Assembly (NCBI RefSeq): GCF_009177095.1
Contig: NZ_AP021861.1
Span: forward strand, 3,268,501 to 3,332,500
Length of the DNA: 64,000 nt
From: Lacipirellula parvula
Lineage (GTDB): Bacteria; Planctomycetota; Planctomycetia; Pirellulales; Lacipirellulaceae
Direction of reading: 5' to 3'
The stretch's first letter is position 1. Each line of letters opens with the position of its first letter. A program made the position numbers and the translations under genes. The notes beneath the pieces are model-generated. The model was not told the origin of the DNA. It worked only from the letters and a program-made list of their open reading frames with translations, and ran no database searches. This document shows positions 42,279-50,905 of this stretch, one piece after another.

Positions 42279-42929
42279 ATGAATTGCAACCGGAATGACA
42301 CTGCGCTCGTTGTAATCGATCCGCAAAACGACGTACTTAGCGAGAAGGGCATTTCATGGTCACTAGTCGGCGAGAGCGTCAAAGAAAATAACACGGTCGA
42401 GAATCTTGACCGACTCTTCATTACTGCCAAAGAACATAAATTCCCGGTCTTCATTTCGCCTCATTACCTGTTCCCATTCGACCAAGCCTGGCAGTTCGGC
42501 GGTCTAGTGGAACACTCAATGCTCGACGATCGGGAATTTTTTCGTCCGAGCGCCTTGACTGTCGAAGGCTTCGTCAACTCGGGGGCAGATTGGCTCGAGC
42601 GGTACAAGCCGTACATCGAGGACGGCGAAACGATTGTCGTTAGTCCGCATAAAGTCTGGGGTCCCCAAACCAACGACCTCGTCCTTCAACTTCGCAAACG
42701 GCGTATCAACAAGGTCATCCTCGCTGGTATGCTCGCGAATCTTTGCGTCGAAAGTCACCTTCGCGAGCTTCTAGAGCAGGGCTTCGAAGTCGCCGTGGTG
42801 AAAGACGCCACGGCAGCACCGCGTCATCCCACGATCGGCGATGGGTATCAGGCGGCAGTGATAAATTACGGATTCTTAGCAAACGCAGTGCTGACCACCG
42901 ACGAAGCCGTTGAAATGATGGGAAGTTAA
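42279..42929 (+). CDS. Cysteine hydrolase, isochorismatase family
   Basis: This 216-residue protein has a Rossmann-like fold with the triad Asp14 (VVIDPQNDVL), Lys125 (SPHKVWGPQ) and Cys156 (GMLANLCVESH). A cis-peptide motif before the Cys and the GFEVAVVKDATAA strand fit the family. Members hydrolyse amides such as nicotinamide or ureido compounds, or isochorismate; the substrate cannot be read here. GGAGG lies 11 bases before the ATG. It stands alone, 209 bases after the MFS gene. Confidence 0.9.
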   Translation: MNCNRNDTALVVIDPQNDVLSEKGISWSLVGESVKENNTVENLDRLFITAKEHKFPVFISPHYLFPFDQAWQFGGLVEHSMLDDREFFRPSALTVEGFVNSGADWLERYKPYIEDGETIVVSPHKVWGPQTNDLVLQLRKRRINKVILAGMLANLCVESHLRELLEQGFEVAVVKDATAAPRHPTIGDGYQAAVINYGFLANAVLTTDEAVEMMGS

Positions 42930-43119
42930 CTTCAAGATCACTCGGCAACGCCGCACGCCGGGCCCATTCGCGTCTGTTGGGGAATGAGATAACGGCGCAA
43001 GTCTTGCTTAGTGATTCGGCCCGTGCGCGGGGCTAACTTATTCACATCTGATCGATCGACTCGGCAGGATGCTCCAAACACCCGACTTGCGTTTTTCTTC
43101 GCTAAATTCACTCCCAAGA

Positions 43120-44147
43120 ATGCGTCTTCCTGATTTTATCCAGAGCAATATTGAACCCATCCTGACCGAGTGGGAAAACTTTGCGCGGTCGCTCGCACCC
43201 GGAGCGAAAATGGATGAACTTGCCCTTCGCGCCTGGGCGACGCGTCGTCTATTCACGGAGTGGGTCGAGTCGGCTCCGGTTTCGATCTCGATGAAGTCGT
43301 TTCAGAGTATAGGGCGCTTCGCGCCAGCGTGCTGCGACTCTGGCGTGATAGTGTCCCTGCGTCAGACCTGAACGACATAGACGACATCACTCGATTTGGT
43401 GAGTCGATCGATCAGTCGCTCGCCAAGGCCGTGTCGAGTTACGCTCACCGCGTTGATCAGTCTCGGCACATGTTCTTAGCTATTCTAGGCCACGATCTCC
43501 GCAATCCGCTGAACAGCATTAGCCTCTCAGCACAGGTTGCGTCAGCCCAGACTGGCGGCGATACCTATGCCACTCAAGCATTCAACCAGATCGAACGCAG
43601 CGTTGAGGCGATCGTACGGCTCGTCCGCGATCTGTTGGACTTCGCTGGAACGGGCCTTGGCGGACGAATGCCGCTAGTCATGGGGCCGGTGAACCTAGAG
43701 GCGCTGGCGCGGGAGGTTGTTGCCGAATTGCAGGCAGCTAATCCCAACCGAAGATCACACATTGATGCCCGCGGCGATGCGTCTTGTGCGTGTGACGGCG
43801 CCCGCATGCGCCAGGTTCTATCCAATCTTGTCGGTAATTCCCTTCAACATGGGGCCGAGGACACGCCCGTGGAACTTCGGCTACTCCCAGGGGAGTCGGA
43901 TATCATATTGGCCGTGAGTAACCAAGGAAATCCCATTCCACCGGATATCCTGCCAACTATCTTTGATCCGCTGGTGCGTGACATTTCCATGGATGCGACG
44001 CGAGGACGCCGCGAAGGCAGCATCGGGCTCGGTCTCTTCATCGTTCACGAAATTATTACCTCGCACGGAGGCTCCGTCGACGTGTCATCCGACAAGTCCC
44101 GCACTGTCTTCACGATCCGCATGCCGCGCCAACTGCCCGAGCAGTAA
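43120..44147 (+). pseudogene. RsbRD-like sensor histidine kinase, broken by internal deletion
   Basis: The gene is a paralogue of the intact kinase at 57322-58506. From ATG 43120 it matches the partner's N-terminal domain (MRLPDFIQSNIEPILTEW) up to DELALR. About 110 bases are then missing relative to the partner, and the frame shifts; homology resumes in another frame at HGVGRVGSGFDLDEVVSEY. HisKA (ILGHDLRNPLNSI) and HATPase (NLVGNSLQHG, GSIGLGLFIVHEI) follow intact to 44147. A GTG at 43260 could still start a shortened kinase of 295 residues. No convincing ribosome-binding site precedes either start. Confidence 0.78.
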
Positions 44148-44202
44148 AACCGATTGGCGAAGCTGTCGAGTGCGTAATTCGCTTAAGGTGCTCGCGGGCC
44201 CT

Positions 44203-44516
44203 TTACCTCGGCGAACTGTTGTCAAGAACGCTGCCTTGCCCCACCATTGATCGGTTTTGGTTTGGATAAAGCGAGAATCGAATTCCACGAGCCCGCGATT
44301 TCGGCGAGCGACGATCTAAGCGGTTAAGTTCCGACAGCCCTTGCAATAACGCCAAGTGAAGTTTCAACCCTTCGTCTAGCGTCAGATCGATCTCGATTGG
44401 CTTCGAACTCTCAACAGGGATCGAGGGCTTGATTTGATGTAAAAAAAAATGACACCGTAGCTCTGCAGCTTTTTCTCACGCAGTTTCGCCGATTTTACTT
44501 TCTTCTTTTTGGCCAT
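44203..44516 (-). pseudogene. Small lysine-rich protein, frameshifted copy 1
   Basis: This is a copy of the gene at 50367-50678. It starts MAKKKKVKSAKLREK from ATG 44516 with GGAG upstream and follows its partner to GVIF. There, nine Ts (plus-strand A9 at 44441-44449) shift the frame by two bases. After the shift the second frame continues the partner's sequence (LTLDEGLKLHLALLQGLSEL, then SRARGIRFSLYPNQNR) to a stop at 44203. It may be a dead copy or a homopolymer slippage site. Confidence 0.7.
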
Positions 44517-44653
44517 GTGAAGCTCCGAATAAATGTAGGACGTGGTAAGGAACGGGCGGTTCAGCCCGCTCCAACCGAAATTTTACCGACTTTGAGTTCC
44601 GTCTGAGTTACTTCCCGTATAGCGATTTCATTTTTCTGACGCTGACGACGCCC

Positions 44654-44682
44654 CTGCACCGATAGAACCCTCGTGCTACAAT
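44654..44682 (+). promoter_or_regulatory. Promoter of cold-shock-like gene, copy 1
   Basis: CTGCAC at 44654-44659 and TACAAT at 44677-44682 form -35/-10 boxes with a 17-base spacer, in the same place and spacing as in copy 2. The following sequence, AGCACTAAGACAGCGAAGGC, is conserved in both copies, so transcription probably starts near 44690. Confidence 0.6.
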
Positions 44683-44689
44683 AGGAGCA

Positions 44690-44967
44690 CTAAGACAGCG
44701 AAGGCGTATGCGAGATGCTTTGCCGATGGCAGACGTTGAACAGTTCCTGAAGCTGCGAAACGTTTAAGTTGGCCCTTCTTCTTGTTGAACTCTGCCCTTC
44801 ATCCTGACCGGCCTTATGCCAGTCTTCGGCGATGTTGACCCACCGTGTGGGTCAGATTGCTTTCTTACGCTGAGCGCCTGGCAACAGGCCTCTGGAGCCC
44901 ACCCGATTGTAGTTGCACGGTGCGCGGGTGGTGCCGTCTGAGAGAACTGCGTGCAGGAGAATTTGAC
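44690..44967 (+). ncRNA. Conserved structured 5' leader RNA, copy 1
   Basis: About 280 bases precede the cold-shock-like start codon and are conserved with 50906-51184 although they do not code. Hairpin P1 is TGACCCAC/GTGGGTCA (44836-44854). Hairpin P2 is GAG-c-GCCTG, loop GCAA, CAGGC-CTC (44872-44892). A longer helix pairs CCACCCG with CGGGTGG (near 44898-44930). In copy 2 the same helices are kept with compensating or wobble changes. CspA-type mRNAs are known to use long leaders as temperature sensors; a similar role here is inferred. Confidence 0.6.
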
Positions 44968-45162
44968 GTGTCGCAAGATACTATTAAGAAATTGACTGAC
45001 AAAGGCTTTGGCTTCATTCAAGGCGACCGTGGAGATATATTCTTCCACTCGTCCTCGGTTGAAGGGGCTGGTTTCGACAGCCTCTATGAAGGCCAAGCCG
45101 TGCAATACAACGAAGGCATGGAGCCCAAGGGGAAGCGGGCTGAGAATGTCCGCGTGAGCTAA
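44968..45162 (+). CDS. Cold-shock-domain-like small protein, copy 1
   Basis: From GTG 44968 (CAGGAG eight bases before) the protein has 64 residues. GFGFIQGDRGDIFFHSSSVEG carries the RNP1-like (GFGFI) and RNP2-like (IFFHSS) aromatic motifs of the cold-shock fold, and the protein continues with YEGQAVQYNEGMEPKGKRAENV. Such OB-fold proteins bind single-stranded RNA or DNA and help melt RNA structure in the cytoplasm. It is nearly identical to copy 2 (51185-51379). The larger open frame that starts at 44845 belongs to the leader and is not needed. Confidence 0.88.
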   Translation: MSQDTIKKLTDKGFGFIQGDRGDIFFHSSSVEGAGFDSLYEGQAVQYNEGMEPKGKRAENVRVS

Positions 45163-45197
45163 TCACTCGACGCGCATTAACTAACGTGGTGTATTGA

Positions 45198-45230
45198 AAC
45201 GCCGGAAAGCAGGGCCTGCTCTCCGGCGTT
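45198..45230 (+). terminator. Hairpin terminator of cold-shock-like gene, copy 1
   Basis: AACGCCGGAAAGCAG at 45198-45212 pairs with 45216-45230 with a single mismatch, around a 3-base loop. It lies 35 bases after the stop codon, and a matching hairpin follows copy 2. Confidence 0.75.
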
Positions 45231-45285
45231 TGCCATTTCAGGACTTCAGGTGATGCGATCGCTTGTCACGCGAGCTGAGTCACAA

Positions 45286-45528
45286 TCACCTCGTAGATCT
45301 CTTCTCGTCTACTTCGGCGCTGCGTAACGTCATACCTGTCCAAGGGATTGCGTCGCGAACGAACATTCCCTGCGTTCCGTGAGAGATGGCGAGAAACGTC
45401 CCGTGCCCGTCGTCGTAATGACGGGCCTCGACGGCATGGCCTGGCGCTGTGCGTCCGTCAGCGGCGAAGTACCACTGACCATCAATTTGCCAAGCGTAGA
45501 CATCCGGCAGCCGATTAGATGAGGTCAT
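45286..45528 (-). CDS. Hypothetical protein, 80 residues
   Basis: The frame encodes a compact, Trp/Tyr-containing sequence (VYAWQIDGQWYFAADGR) with balanced composition and a charged C-terminus. No family is recognised and the ribosome-binding site is poor. It lies convergent to the cold-shock-like gene with its terminator between them, which is consistent with a real gene. Confidence 0.45.
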   Translation of the reverse strand: MTSSNRLPDVYAWQIDGQWYFAADGRTAPGHAVEARHYDDGHGTFLAISHGTQGMFVRDAIPWTGMTLRSAEVDEKRSTR

Positions 45529-45726
45529 GATTTTTTCACCCGCGACGAGTTGAAAAGACGCCTCGAATTCTCGGTGAATTTTTTTACCATTTCGGACTGC
45601 CGATTCAATCAGCGCCGGTGGAAATGAGCCTGACTTTTCGTTAATCTAGCGTCCCCATTTTCCTTCGAAATTGTTAGTTCCATCCGTAATTATCCCCAAT
45701 GTTGTGGAGGCAATGGGAAGTTCACC

Positions 45727-45936
45727 ATGACCGATCGTAATTCCGGCTCCAGCGCTGACGAAGTCTCGGTGCTGATCGCCATCGAAGCAAGAATTGACAC
45801 AGCGATGGCCCACCTCATTCGCAAAAAGCAAACCGTCGCCGATGGGGACAGTGCTCAAGCTGCAGTCCTCGCTGAATTACGTGAGGTAAGGGCAGCGATC
45901 CGAATTTTGCGAGACCGACAACGTCGGTCTCGATAG
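45727..45936 (+). CDS. Hypothetical helical protein, 69 residues
   Basis: From ATG 45727, with GGGAAG seven bases upstream, the protein is mostly helical with regular Ala/Leu/Ile spacing (AIEARIDTAMAHLIRKK, AAVLAELREVRAAIRILRD) and a basic tail, suggestive of a short coiled coil. The family is not recognised. The minus-strand frame over the same place looks less protein-like. Confidence 0.5.
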   Translation: MTDRNSGSSADEVSVLIAIEARIDTAMAHLIRKKQTVADGDSAQAAVLAELREVRAAIRILRDRQRRSR

Positions 45937-46208
45937 TCCAGTTATCGACAATTCTAGAGATCTGGGATGCGCCCTACGGCGCACAGGTCGGCCAGCGCAG
46001 TAAGCTATGGTGCGGATGCCTCTCACTCAGGTGAATGCACGAACAACCACTAGCTGCAAAAATTCGCTCAGGGCGATAGCACAGCGCACGCAAGTTCTTT
46101 CACAGCGCCGAGTCCATCAACTCCGCTTACTTGCATCCGGTCAGAAACTTCATTCGAATACTCAGGACCCGCTCCGCGCCGCCTTTGGTAGAATTGAAAG
46201 GAAGTGCC

Positions 46209-47024
46209 ATGCGCTACCTCCTCCTGATCGCTCTCCTCGCTGCAGGAAAAGCCGCCGCTGCCGACCCGGCATTCGAACGCCCCGCAGGGCCGGCCATGGA
46301 AGTTCTCGCCCTGCTGCAAAAGGTCACGCCAACCTCCTCCCGTGATGAGCTTCAGCAGACAGCCGCGAAGGGAGCGGCCATACTGACTCCGCAAAGCCCG
46401 GCCGCCGTCACTCTTACGGAAGTCGCGACCAGCGACCAGTCAGTCGATGAACTGCAGGCGAAGCTGGGGCAAGTGCGTGACGATCTTGCCTTCGAGCCGC
46501 TTCGCGAGGCCGAGCTTCCGGCCAATTTCCCCACTTACACGCCGCCCGGCGTTATCGAACTGAAAATCTATCCGAAGAACCGGCGCGCCGTCGCCAAAGA
46601 GTTCTTTCCTCTATTCGCCCATATCACCCGCAATAAAATTGCCATGACGGCCCCGGTGCGAATGGAATTCGACCGCAACGACGCTGGCGAGCTTCAGCAA
46701 GAGTCGATGGCTTTTTACTACGGCGATGCCGACAGCGGCGAGTTGGGTCCAGACGATAACGACAGCGACGTCAATACAATCGCCGACGACGGGCAATCAG
46801 TCGTCGCGCTCGGCCAGCGGGGACGATGGAATCGCAAGAAGGTCGCCCACGGCGAGCAGCTCCTACGCCAATGGCTTAAGGCAAATCCCAAATACGAAGC
46901 CGTCGAAGGAGTTGTCCTCATGGGCTACAACAGCCCGATGACTCCCACCGCCCGGCAATTCTTCGAAATCCAGCTTCCCGTCATTGAAGCCAGCGCCGAG
47001 AAAAGGCAACCGGGCGGGAACTAG
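46209..47024 (+). CDS. SOUL heme-binding family protein, secreted
   Basis: From ATG 46209 (AAGGAAG upstream) the protein has 271 residues with a signal peptide (MRYLLLIALLAAGKAAAA). The SOUL domain spans about residues 110-260: VIELKIYPKNRRAVA, the NKIAMTAPV motif, and the partner YNSPMTPTARQFFEIQLP. SOUL proteins relate to vertebrate heme-binding proteins; bacterial members are of unsure function and many lack the heme ligand. An acidic insert (DDNDSDVN) sits in the middle. The longer frame from 46131 lacks a signal peptide. Confidence 0.85.
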   Translation: MRYLLLIALLAAGKAAAADPAFERPAGPAMEVLALLQKVTPTSSRDELQQTAAKGAAILTPQSPAAVTLTEVATSDQSVDELQAKLGQVRDDLAFEPLREAELPANFPTYTPPGVIELKIYPKNRRAVAKEFFPLFAHITRNKIAMTAPVRMEFDRNDAGELQQESMAFYYGDADSGELGPDDNDSDVNTIADDGQSVVALGQRGRWNRKKVAHGEQLLRQWLKANPKYEAVEGVVLMGYNSPMTPTARQFFEIQLPVIEASAEKRQPGGN

Positions 47025-47702
47025 TCGACCAGAAGCGTTACATCGTCATTCCGAATGCTGCAAAGAACATGTAAGCGTACTTAACTCGGCCAAGCCAAAA
47101 CGCCTCTCTCTACCTCGCCGCGACTACGCTCAGCCTCAGCTTGCAAGCTTTGTCGCTGTAAATTAAATGCGGCACCGCGAAAACTCTGTCCGCGGATCTA
47201 CTCACGCTAGCCGCAGCCGCTCAGGAAGTTCCCAACCGCACCTAACTAGTCGCTACGGAGCTTCGGGATCGTCTGGGACAACGTCGCGCGGGGGCATTGC
47301 CGTAACGTGCACCGCCGCCGCCATAATCACCGCACCATCGTTGCTCCGTAACGAAGCCCGTGCGTGTTTGATTCCGCATGTTGGACTGCAATGCGGCGAG
47401 ACACTCCATCTGAAGATCGCTTCAAAGCTTTATAAGCAGGCTTCTCAGATGCAGTCAAAATGGCAGGACGCGAAGGGTGGAAGAAACAAAATTGCCATTT
47501 TGGCAACCCCTCCGTACCGGCTTCTGATACGACACTAGTCGCAACTATTTGGAGAATTACCACTTACGACACATCGTGGCGCAAAGGTCTCCTTCGGCAT
47601 GCTCCTTGCCATCGCGTGCTTCTGACGGCTCGAAGCCAGTCAGAGATAGGGCAAGCCGTCAGTCGTACAAGCATCTCTAGATTTTCGACGGGAGGAATCG
47701 CC
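47025..47702 (+). other. About 680 bases without a supported gene
   Basis: A frame at 47167-47538 has low-complexity Ser/Arg-rich composition and no ribosome-binding site, so I do not call it. The last 150 bases probably hold the promoter of the Hsp20 gene. I see no CIRCE-type repeat. Confidence 0.4.
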
Positions 47703-48122
47703 ATGAATAGCGCTTTGGTCCGCAATCGTCTGCCCAACCATGTAGGTGAGTTTGGTTCGATGATGGAGCAGTTCCTGAGTGCTCACGCCGGATCAGGCAT
47801 TCAGGCCTACTATGTCCCAGCGAGCATCTCTGAGGATTCTAATGCCTACCAGATTGAGCTCGATGTGCCGGGCGTAATGCGTGACGACGTCGAGTTAACG
47901 TTTGAGAAAGGGATGCTCCGCATCACCACAGAGCGCCGAGCACCGGATGAGAGCCGAAAAGGCTTGGTCGACGAACGTCGTTACGGACGGGTGACTCGTA
48001 CCGTGACGCTGCCCGAAACGATTGATCCGGATTCGATCACAGCGGAGCTCAATAACGGGGTGCTACACGTTTCGGTTTCAAAGAAGCCTGAAGCGCAGCC
48101 TAAGCGGATTGAAGTTCGTTGA
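47703..48122 (+). CDS. Hsp20 family small heat-shock protein
   Basis: The ATG at 47703 follows GGGAGGAATCGCC and gives 139 residues. The alpha-crystallin domain covers about 38-139: YQIELDVPGVMRDDVELTFE, a strand pair (LRITTERR), RYGRVTRTVTLPETID, and the A-x-x-N-G-V-L motif AELNNGVLHVSVSKK. It binds unfolding proteins in the cytoplasm as an ATP-independent chaperone. The C-terminal IEV resembles the IxI anchor. The longer frame from 47460 is leader. A strong hairpin follows the gene. Confidence 0.93.
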   Translation: MNSALVRNRLPNHVGEFGSMMEQFLSAHAGSGIQAYYVPASISEDSNAYQIELDVPGVMRDDVELTFEKGMLRITTERRAPDESRKGLVDERRYGRVTRTVTLPETIDPDSITAELNNGVLHVSVSKKPEAQPKRIEVR

Positions 48123-48160
48123 TGCGACGCTGGCGCTGATCGCCGACATCGCGCATGGCT

Positions 48161-48198
48161 CGTTGAGTGAGGTTGCGCCATCGCAACCTCGCTCAACG
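48161..48198 (+). terminator. 17-bp hairpin terminator of hsp20
   Basis: CGTTGAGTGAGGTTGCG at 48161-48177 pairs with 48182-48198 with one G-T wobble and loop CCAT, 38 bases after the Hsp20 stop codon. There is no T-run, but the stem is very stable. Confidence 0.7.
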
Positions 48199-48234
48199 GA
48201 TCTGCAGTTTCTCAGTCTTGTGGAGTAAATCGCC

Positions 48235-48648
48235 ATGAGTGCTGCGACTCTGAATCAATCGTCGCGCAAGTCCGATCTGTTGCGCCGGAGTTCAAATACC
48301 GAACGACTTCCGGCAAGTGGTACTGGCGAGCGTGGTAACGGCCCGCGCCAATCGAACGCTGCGGATAGCCCGCATACAAATCGTCGTGTATCTGCTCGTC
48401 CCAGGCCAATCGAATCTGCTAGCCGCAGCGACCAACTTAATCGGGAAGCGGTCCGATTCTCGTTGCCGCTGGTATTTTTGATCATTGGCTACGCAGTCGG
48501 ATTCTTCCTGGCCTTAATCTCGCTGCTGGACCTCGCCCTCGGCATGCCTTTCTACAGAGCTAGTGCGCTGTATGACGCCGGCCTGTTTGTTGCCAGCGTC
48601 ATCCTTCTCTACCTCAGTCACGATGCTAGGGACGGGGTGAGGGGATGA
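48235..48648 (+). CDS. Hypothetical membrane protein with disordered N-terminus
   Basis: GGAGTAAATCGCC precedes ATG 48235. The 137 residues divide into a polar Ser/Arg/Asn-rich N-terminal half (1-75) with no fold signal and two transmembrane helices (about 79-102, SLPLVFLIIGYAVGFFLALI, and about 113-132, DAGLFVASVILLYLS). I do not recognise a family. It follows the Hsp20 terminator, so it should have its own promoter. Confidence 0.6.
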   Translation: MSAATLNQSSRKSDLLRRSSNTERLPASGTGERGNGPRQSNAADSPHTNRRVSARPRPIESASRSDQLNREAVRFSLPLVFLIIGYAVGFFLALISLLDLALGMPFYRASALYDAGLFVASVILLYLSHDARDGVRG

Positions 48649-48700
48649 GGTCTATCTGACGAGGTGACGAGGTATTGACATTCTAACGCATAGCAAGCAA

Positions 48701-49090
48701 ATGAGTGACGTAGCTCTATCCGACCCACTCGGCCTCGAACTCTTCTTGCAGCGGCCCGGGACTGACGACGCGAATCGTATTCCGACGACGCGAGGCGACG
48801 AGGGAGAACAGCTGTACCCGGAGCTCGATGCCGACGGAGATCATGTTCACTTTGAGATGGTGCCGATGGGCGGCGACTCGATGCTCTGGCTGACTATTCG
48901 GCGCGGCACTTCTCCCAAACAAGCAGTTAGCGCACTGCGTAAGATTGCCGATCTGATCGAGCGTCACGGCGACCGCATATTGAGGCTACTTCAGGGCGGG
49001 CAGGGTTCGTTTAGCGCGAGTGGCGAAGTGATCTCGGGGGCGTTGCGGCTGGAATATGATACCAACGGAGATCTAATCATCCCTGAGTAG
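48701..49090 (+). CDS. Hypothetical soluble protein, 129 residues
   Basis: The protein is acidic at first (GDEGEQLYPELDADGDHVHF), then has a regular alpha/beta pattern with a long helix (PKQAVSALRKIADLIERHGD) and a Gly-rich turn. Composition is ordinary for a folded cytoplasmic protein. There is no clear ribosome-binding site and no family is recognised. It lies 52 bases after the membrane-protein gene on the same strand. Confidence 0.55.
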   Translation: MSDVALSDPLGLELFLQRPGTDDANRIPTTRGDEGEQLYPELDADGDHVHFEMVPMGGDSMLWLTIRRGTSPKQAVSALRKIADLIERHGDRILRLLQGGQGSFSASGEVISGALRLEYDTNGDLIIPE

Positions 49091-49803
49091 CTTTGTGACG
49101 TGAGAGGAATAGGCAACAGCGATTGCATGTGCAGTGCGTCATCACGCGTTGACTCATTGCAACCACGCAGGAGCCTGCCATGGGAGTATCTTGTCGTATG
49201 CGTGCGCTATTCGTCGGGCAGGTCGGCCGGTTCTCAGCTTGACCTATGGTAATTACCTTACACTCAACCGACGCCACCTACTCGCCGAGGCAGACGCCAA
49301 GCAGGTTCGCACTCGCCGCAGCCACGGGACGCCGTTAATGGATTTGCATTTCTGAAACGGAGCAGCTCGTAAGTCACGTCACTTGGAAGGCGATGCGGAT
49401 CTGTTTGGAGTGGCATTACCTAAGCCTCGCAATGGAGTATGCAATTGCGTTTGGGCGCTTACTCGCACGCGATTGCGCCTCGGCGATTTGGAATCAAAGA
49501 AGAGTCTATCGCGGCAAGTGCACTCAACGAGCTTACCCACTTACTCTGGTCCCCAGTGGTCTGCTTGGGATCCCCGTCTCAGTCGCTTGGAGCGCAAGGC
49601 GCAGGTGAGATAAGCGCTGACTGCGAATCCGCCGACAGTGGTTTTGCTGCTGCTTCTCACGTTCGCGTTCGCTTTACAAAATCGTAGCGATGGCCACGCC
49701 AACCGGGCAAGAGGACGAATATCCCGCGCGCGTCGGTGTTCACGACCTGCGCGGGTTATGACTGCTATGTTGAGCGGCGGATTCTGATTCTGCGGTCCGA
49801 AAT
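49091..49803. other. About 700 bases without a supported gene
   Basis: Several overlapping frames of 60-125 codons occur (around 49134, 49383, 49541), but they have Arg/Ser-rich shadow-like composition and no start signals. Near 49780 the block GGATTCTGATTCTGCGG repeats the one before copy A of the small repeated ORF. Confidence 0.4.
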
Positions 49804-50007
49804 GTGTTGTCGAGCGAAGACTTAGGCCAGACAGGGCAGGGCTGTTGCACCTATTTTTGCACCCTGGTCGAGGTGAGCGTCCAGCTCGCACGTCTGATAA
49901 CGGCGTGGCCTGCACTTACCCCCAGGCAGCGACGTTGGCTCGAATTATTGCTTCCAGCCGGCGCACAAGACGATCGCAAAGTAAACCAACGTCCCACTGC
50001 TAATTAG
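49804..50007 (+). CDS. Small protein of a repeated family, copy B
   Basis: The frame from GTG 49804 gives 67 residues with the conserved core CTYFCTLVEVSVQLARLITA and a helix ending WPALTPRQRRWLELLLP. It matches copy A (36560-36772) at protein level, and many differences between them are conservative or synonymous. No start is certain: the shared upstream block is in a different frame here. Function unknown. Confidence 0.4.
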   Translation: MLSSEDLGQTGQGCCTYFCTLVEVSVQLARLITAWPALTPRQRRWLELLLPAGAQDDRKVNQRPTAN

Positions 50008-50366
50008 CTGCGGTCAGGACAACCTCTGTGCGACGCGTCCATTAATGATTTGGCCGCAGATTGACCTAGTCGCACACGGCGAAATGGAACCAGAGGAGCC
50101 GGCGACGTTGCTGACAGCCGCACCAAGTCCGGCGACGAGCGCCATTGCCGGCCACTGCCGCTAAGCCCGAGAAGGCAGCGTTGTAGCCGAGTGACTCAGC
50201 GACTAGGCCACCGCCCAATTGAAGCTATGTCGCTCATCGGTTCGCGGCCCCGCAAGCCAATTCGGGTAATGGGGTGCTTCGACTCTGCTGGCGTCTACAC
50301 CAAAATGAGCCGCGTCACGGGCGGCCCCGGTGGCTTATCGCGCGGCCGCACAAGCAAGTTGGCGCG
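50008..50366. other. About 360 bases without a supported gene
   Basis: A frame at 50191-50424 overlaps the end of the lysine-rich protein gene on the other strand and has no start signal. I see no repeats or RNA features here. Confidence 0.4.
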
Positions 50367-50678
50367 TTACCGAGGTGCACTGTTGTCTTTGACGCTGCCC
50401 TGTTCCACCATTAGACGATTCTGATCTGGGTAGAGCGAGAAGCGAATTCCGCGAGCCCGCGAGCGCGGCGAACGTCGATCGAGCCGGTTAAGCTCCGACA
50501 GCGCCTGCAGTAGCGCCAAGTGAAGCTTCAGCCCCTCGTCGAGAGTCAGATCAATTTCGATCGGTTTAGGACCGTTGACCGGAATCGGCGGCGCGATTTG
50601 ATCCAAGAAAATGACGCCGTAGCTTTGCGGGTTCTTCTCACGCAGTTTGGCTGACTTAGCTTTCTTCTTCTTTGCCAT
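50367..50678 (-). CDS. Small lysine-rich N-terminal protein, intact copy 2
   Basis: From ATG 50678 (GGAG seven bases before) the protein has 103 residues. It opens MAKKKKAKSAKLREK, has a middle with PPIPVNGPKPIEIDLTLDEG, and continues with a helix (GLKLHLALLQALSELNRLDR) and a basic part (SRARGIRFSLYPDQNR). Composition suggests a cytoplasmic nucleic-acid or ribosome-associated protein, but I know no family. It is divergent from the cold-shock-like gene in both copies of the duplication, so the two products may act in one response. Confidence 0.7.
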   Translation of the reverse strand: MAKKKKAKSAKLREKNPQSYGVIFLDQIAPPIPVNGPKPIEIDLTLDEGLKLHLALLQALSELNRLDRRSPRSRARGIRFSLYPDQNRLMVEQGSVKDNSAPR

Positions 50679-50870
50679 GGAAATCTCCGAATACGCTGTT
50701 TGAGCGGGGTATGAATTTCGCGGTTTGCATATTAAACGGCCGCGATAGTACTCGTCTGAATCTTTAATTTCAATCGGCGTGACTCAATTTCGTAGCCTTG
50801 ATAACGCCGCTGCACGCGCCTGCGGGATTAATTTCTCAGTTGTCGCAATACACTCACGCCATGAAACTGA

Positions 50871-50899
50871 TTGCTCCGATAGAGTTATTGTGCTATAGT
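50871..50899 (+). promoter_or_regulatory. Promoter of cold-shock-like gene, copy 2
   Basis: TTGCTC at 50871-50876 and TATAGT at 50894-50899 have a 17-base spacer. Their position relative to the leader is the same as in copy 1, which supports both calls. Confidence 0.65.
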
Positions 50900-50905
50900 T
50901 GAAGC

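Larger units (their letters stand above)
44203..45230. repeat. Segmental duplication, copy 1 (partner 50367-51445)
   Basis: The unit holds, in the same order as the partner, a minus-strand lysine-rich protein gene, a divergent promoter, a ~280-base leader, a plus-strand cold-shock-like gene and a hairpin terminator. Coding parts and several leader blocks are closely alike, while the region between the two divergent genes has drifted. The copies lie in direct orientation about 6.2 kb apart. Confidence 0.85.

Noticed and set aside
44845-44967. 105-residue version of cold-shock-like protein copy 1
   Set aside because: The extra N-terminal codons fall in the conserved leader and have no counterpart in copy 2, whose frame begins at the GTG.
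47167-47538. 123-codon frame before hsp20
   Set aside because: It is a low-complexity Ser/Arg sequence with no ribosome-binding site and no motifs.
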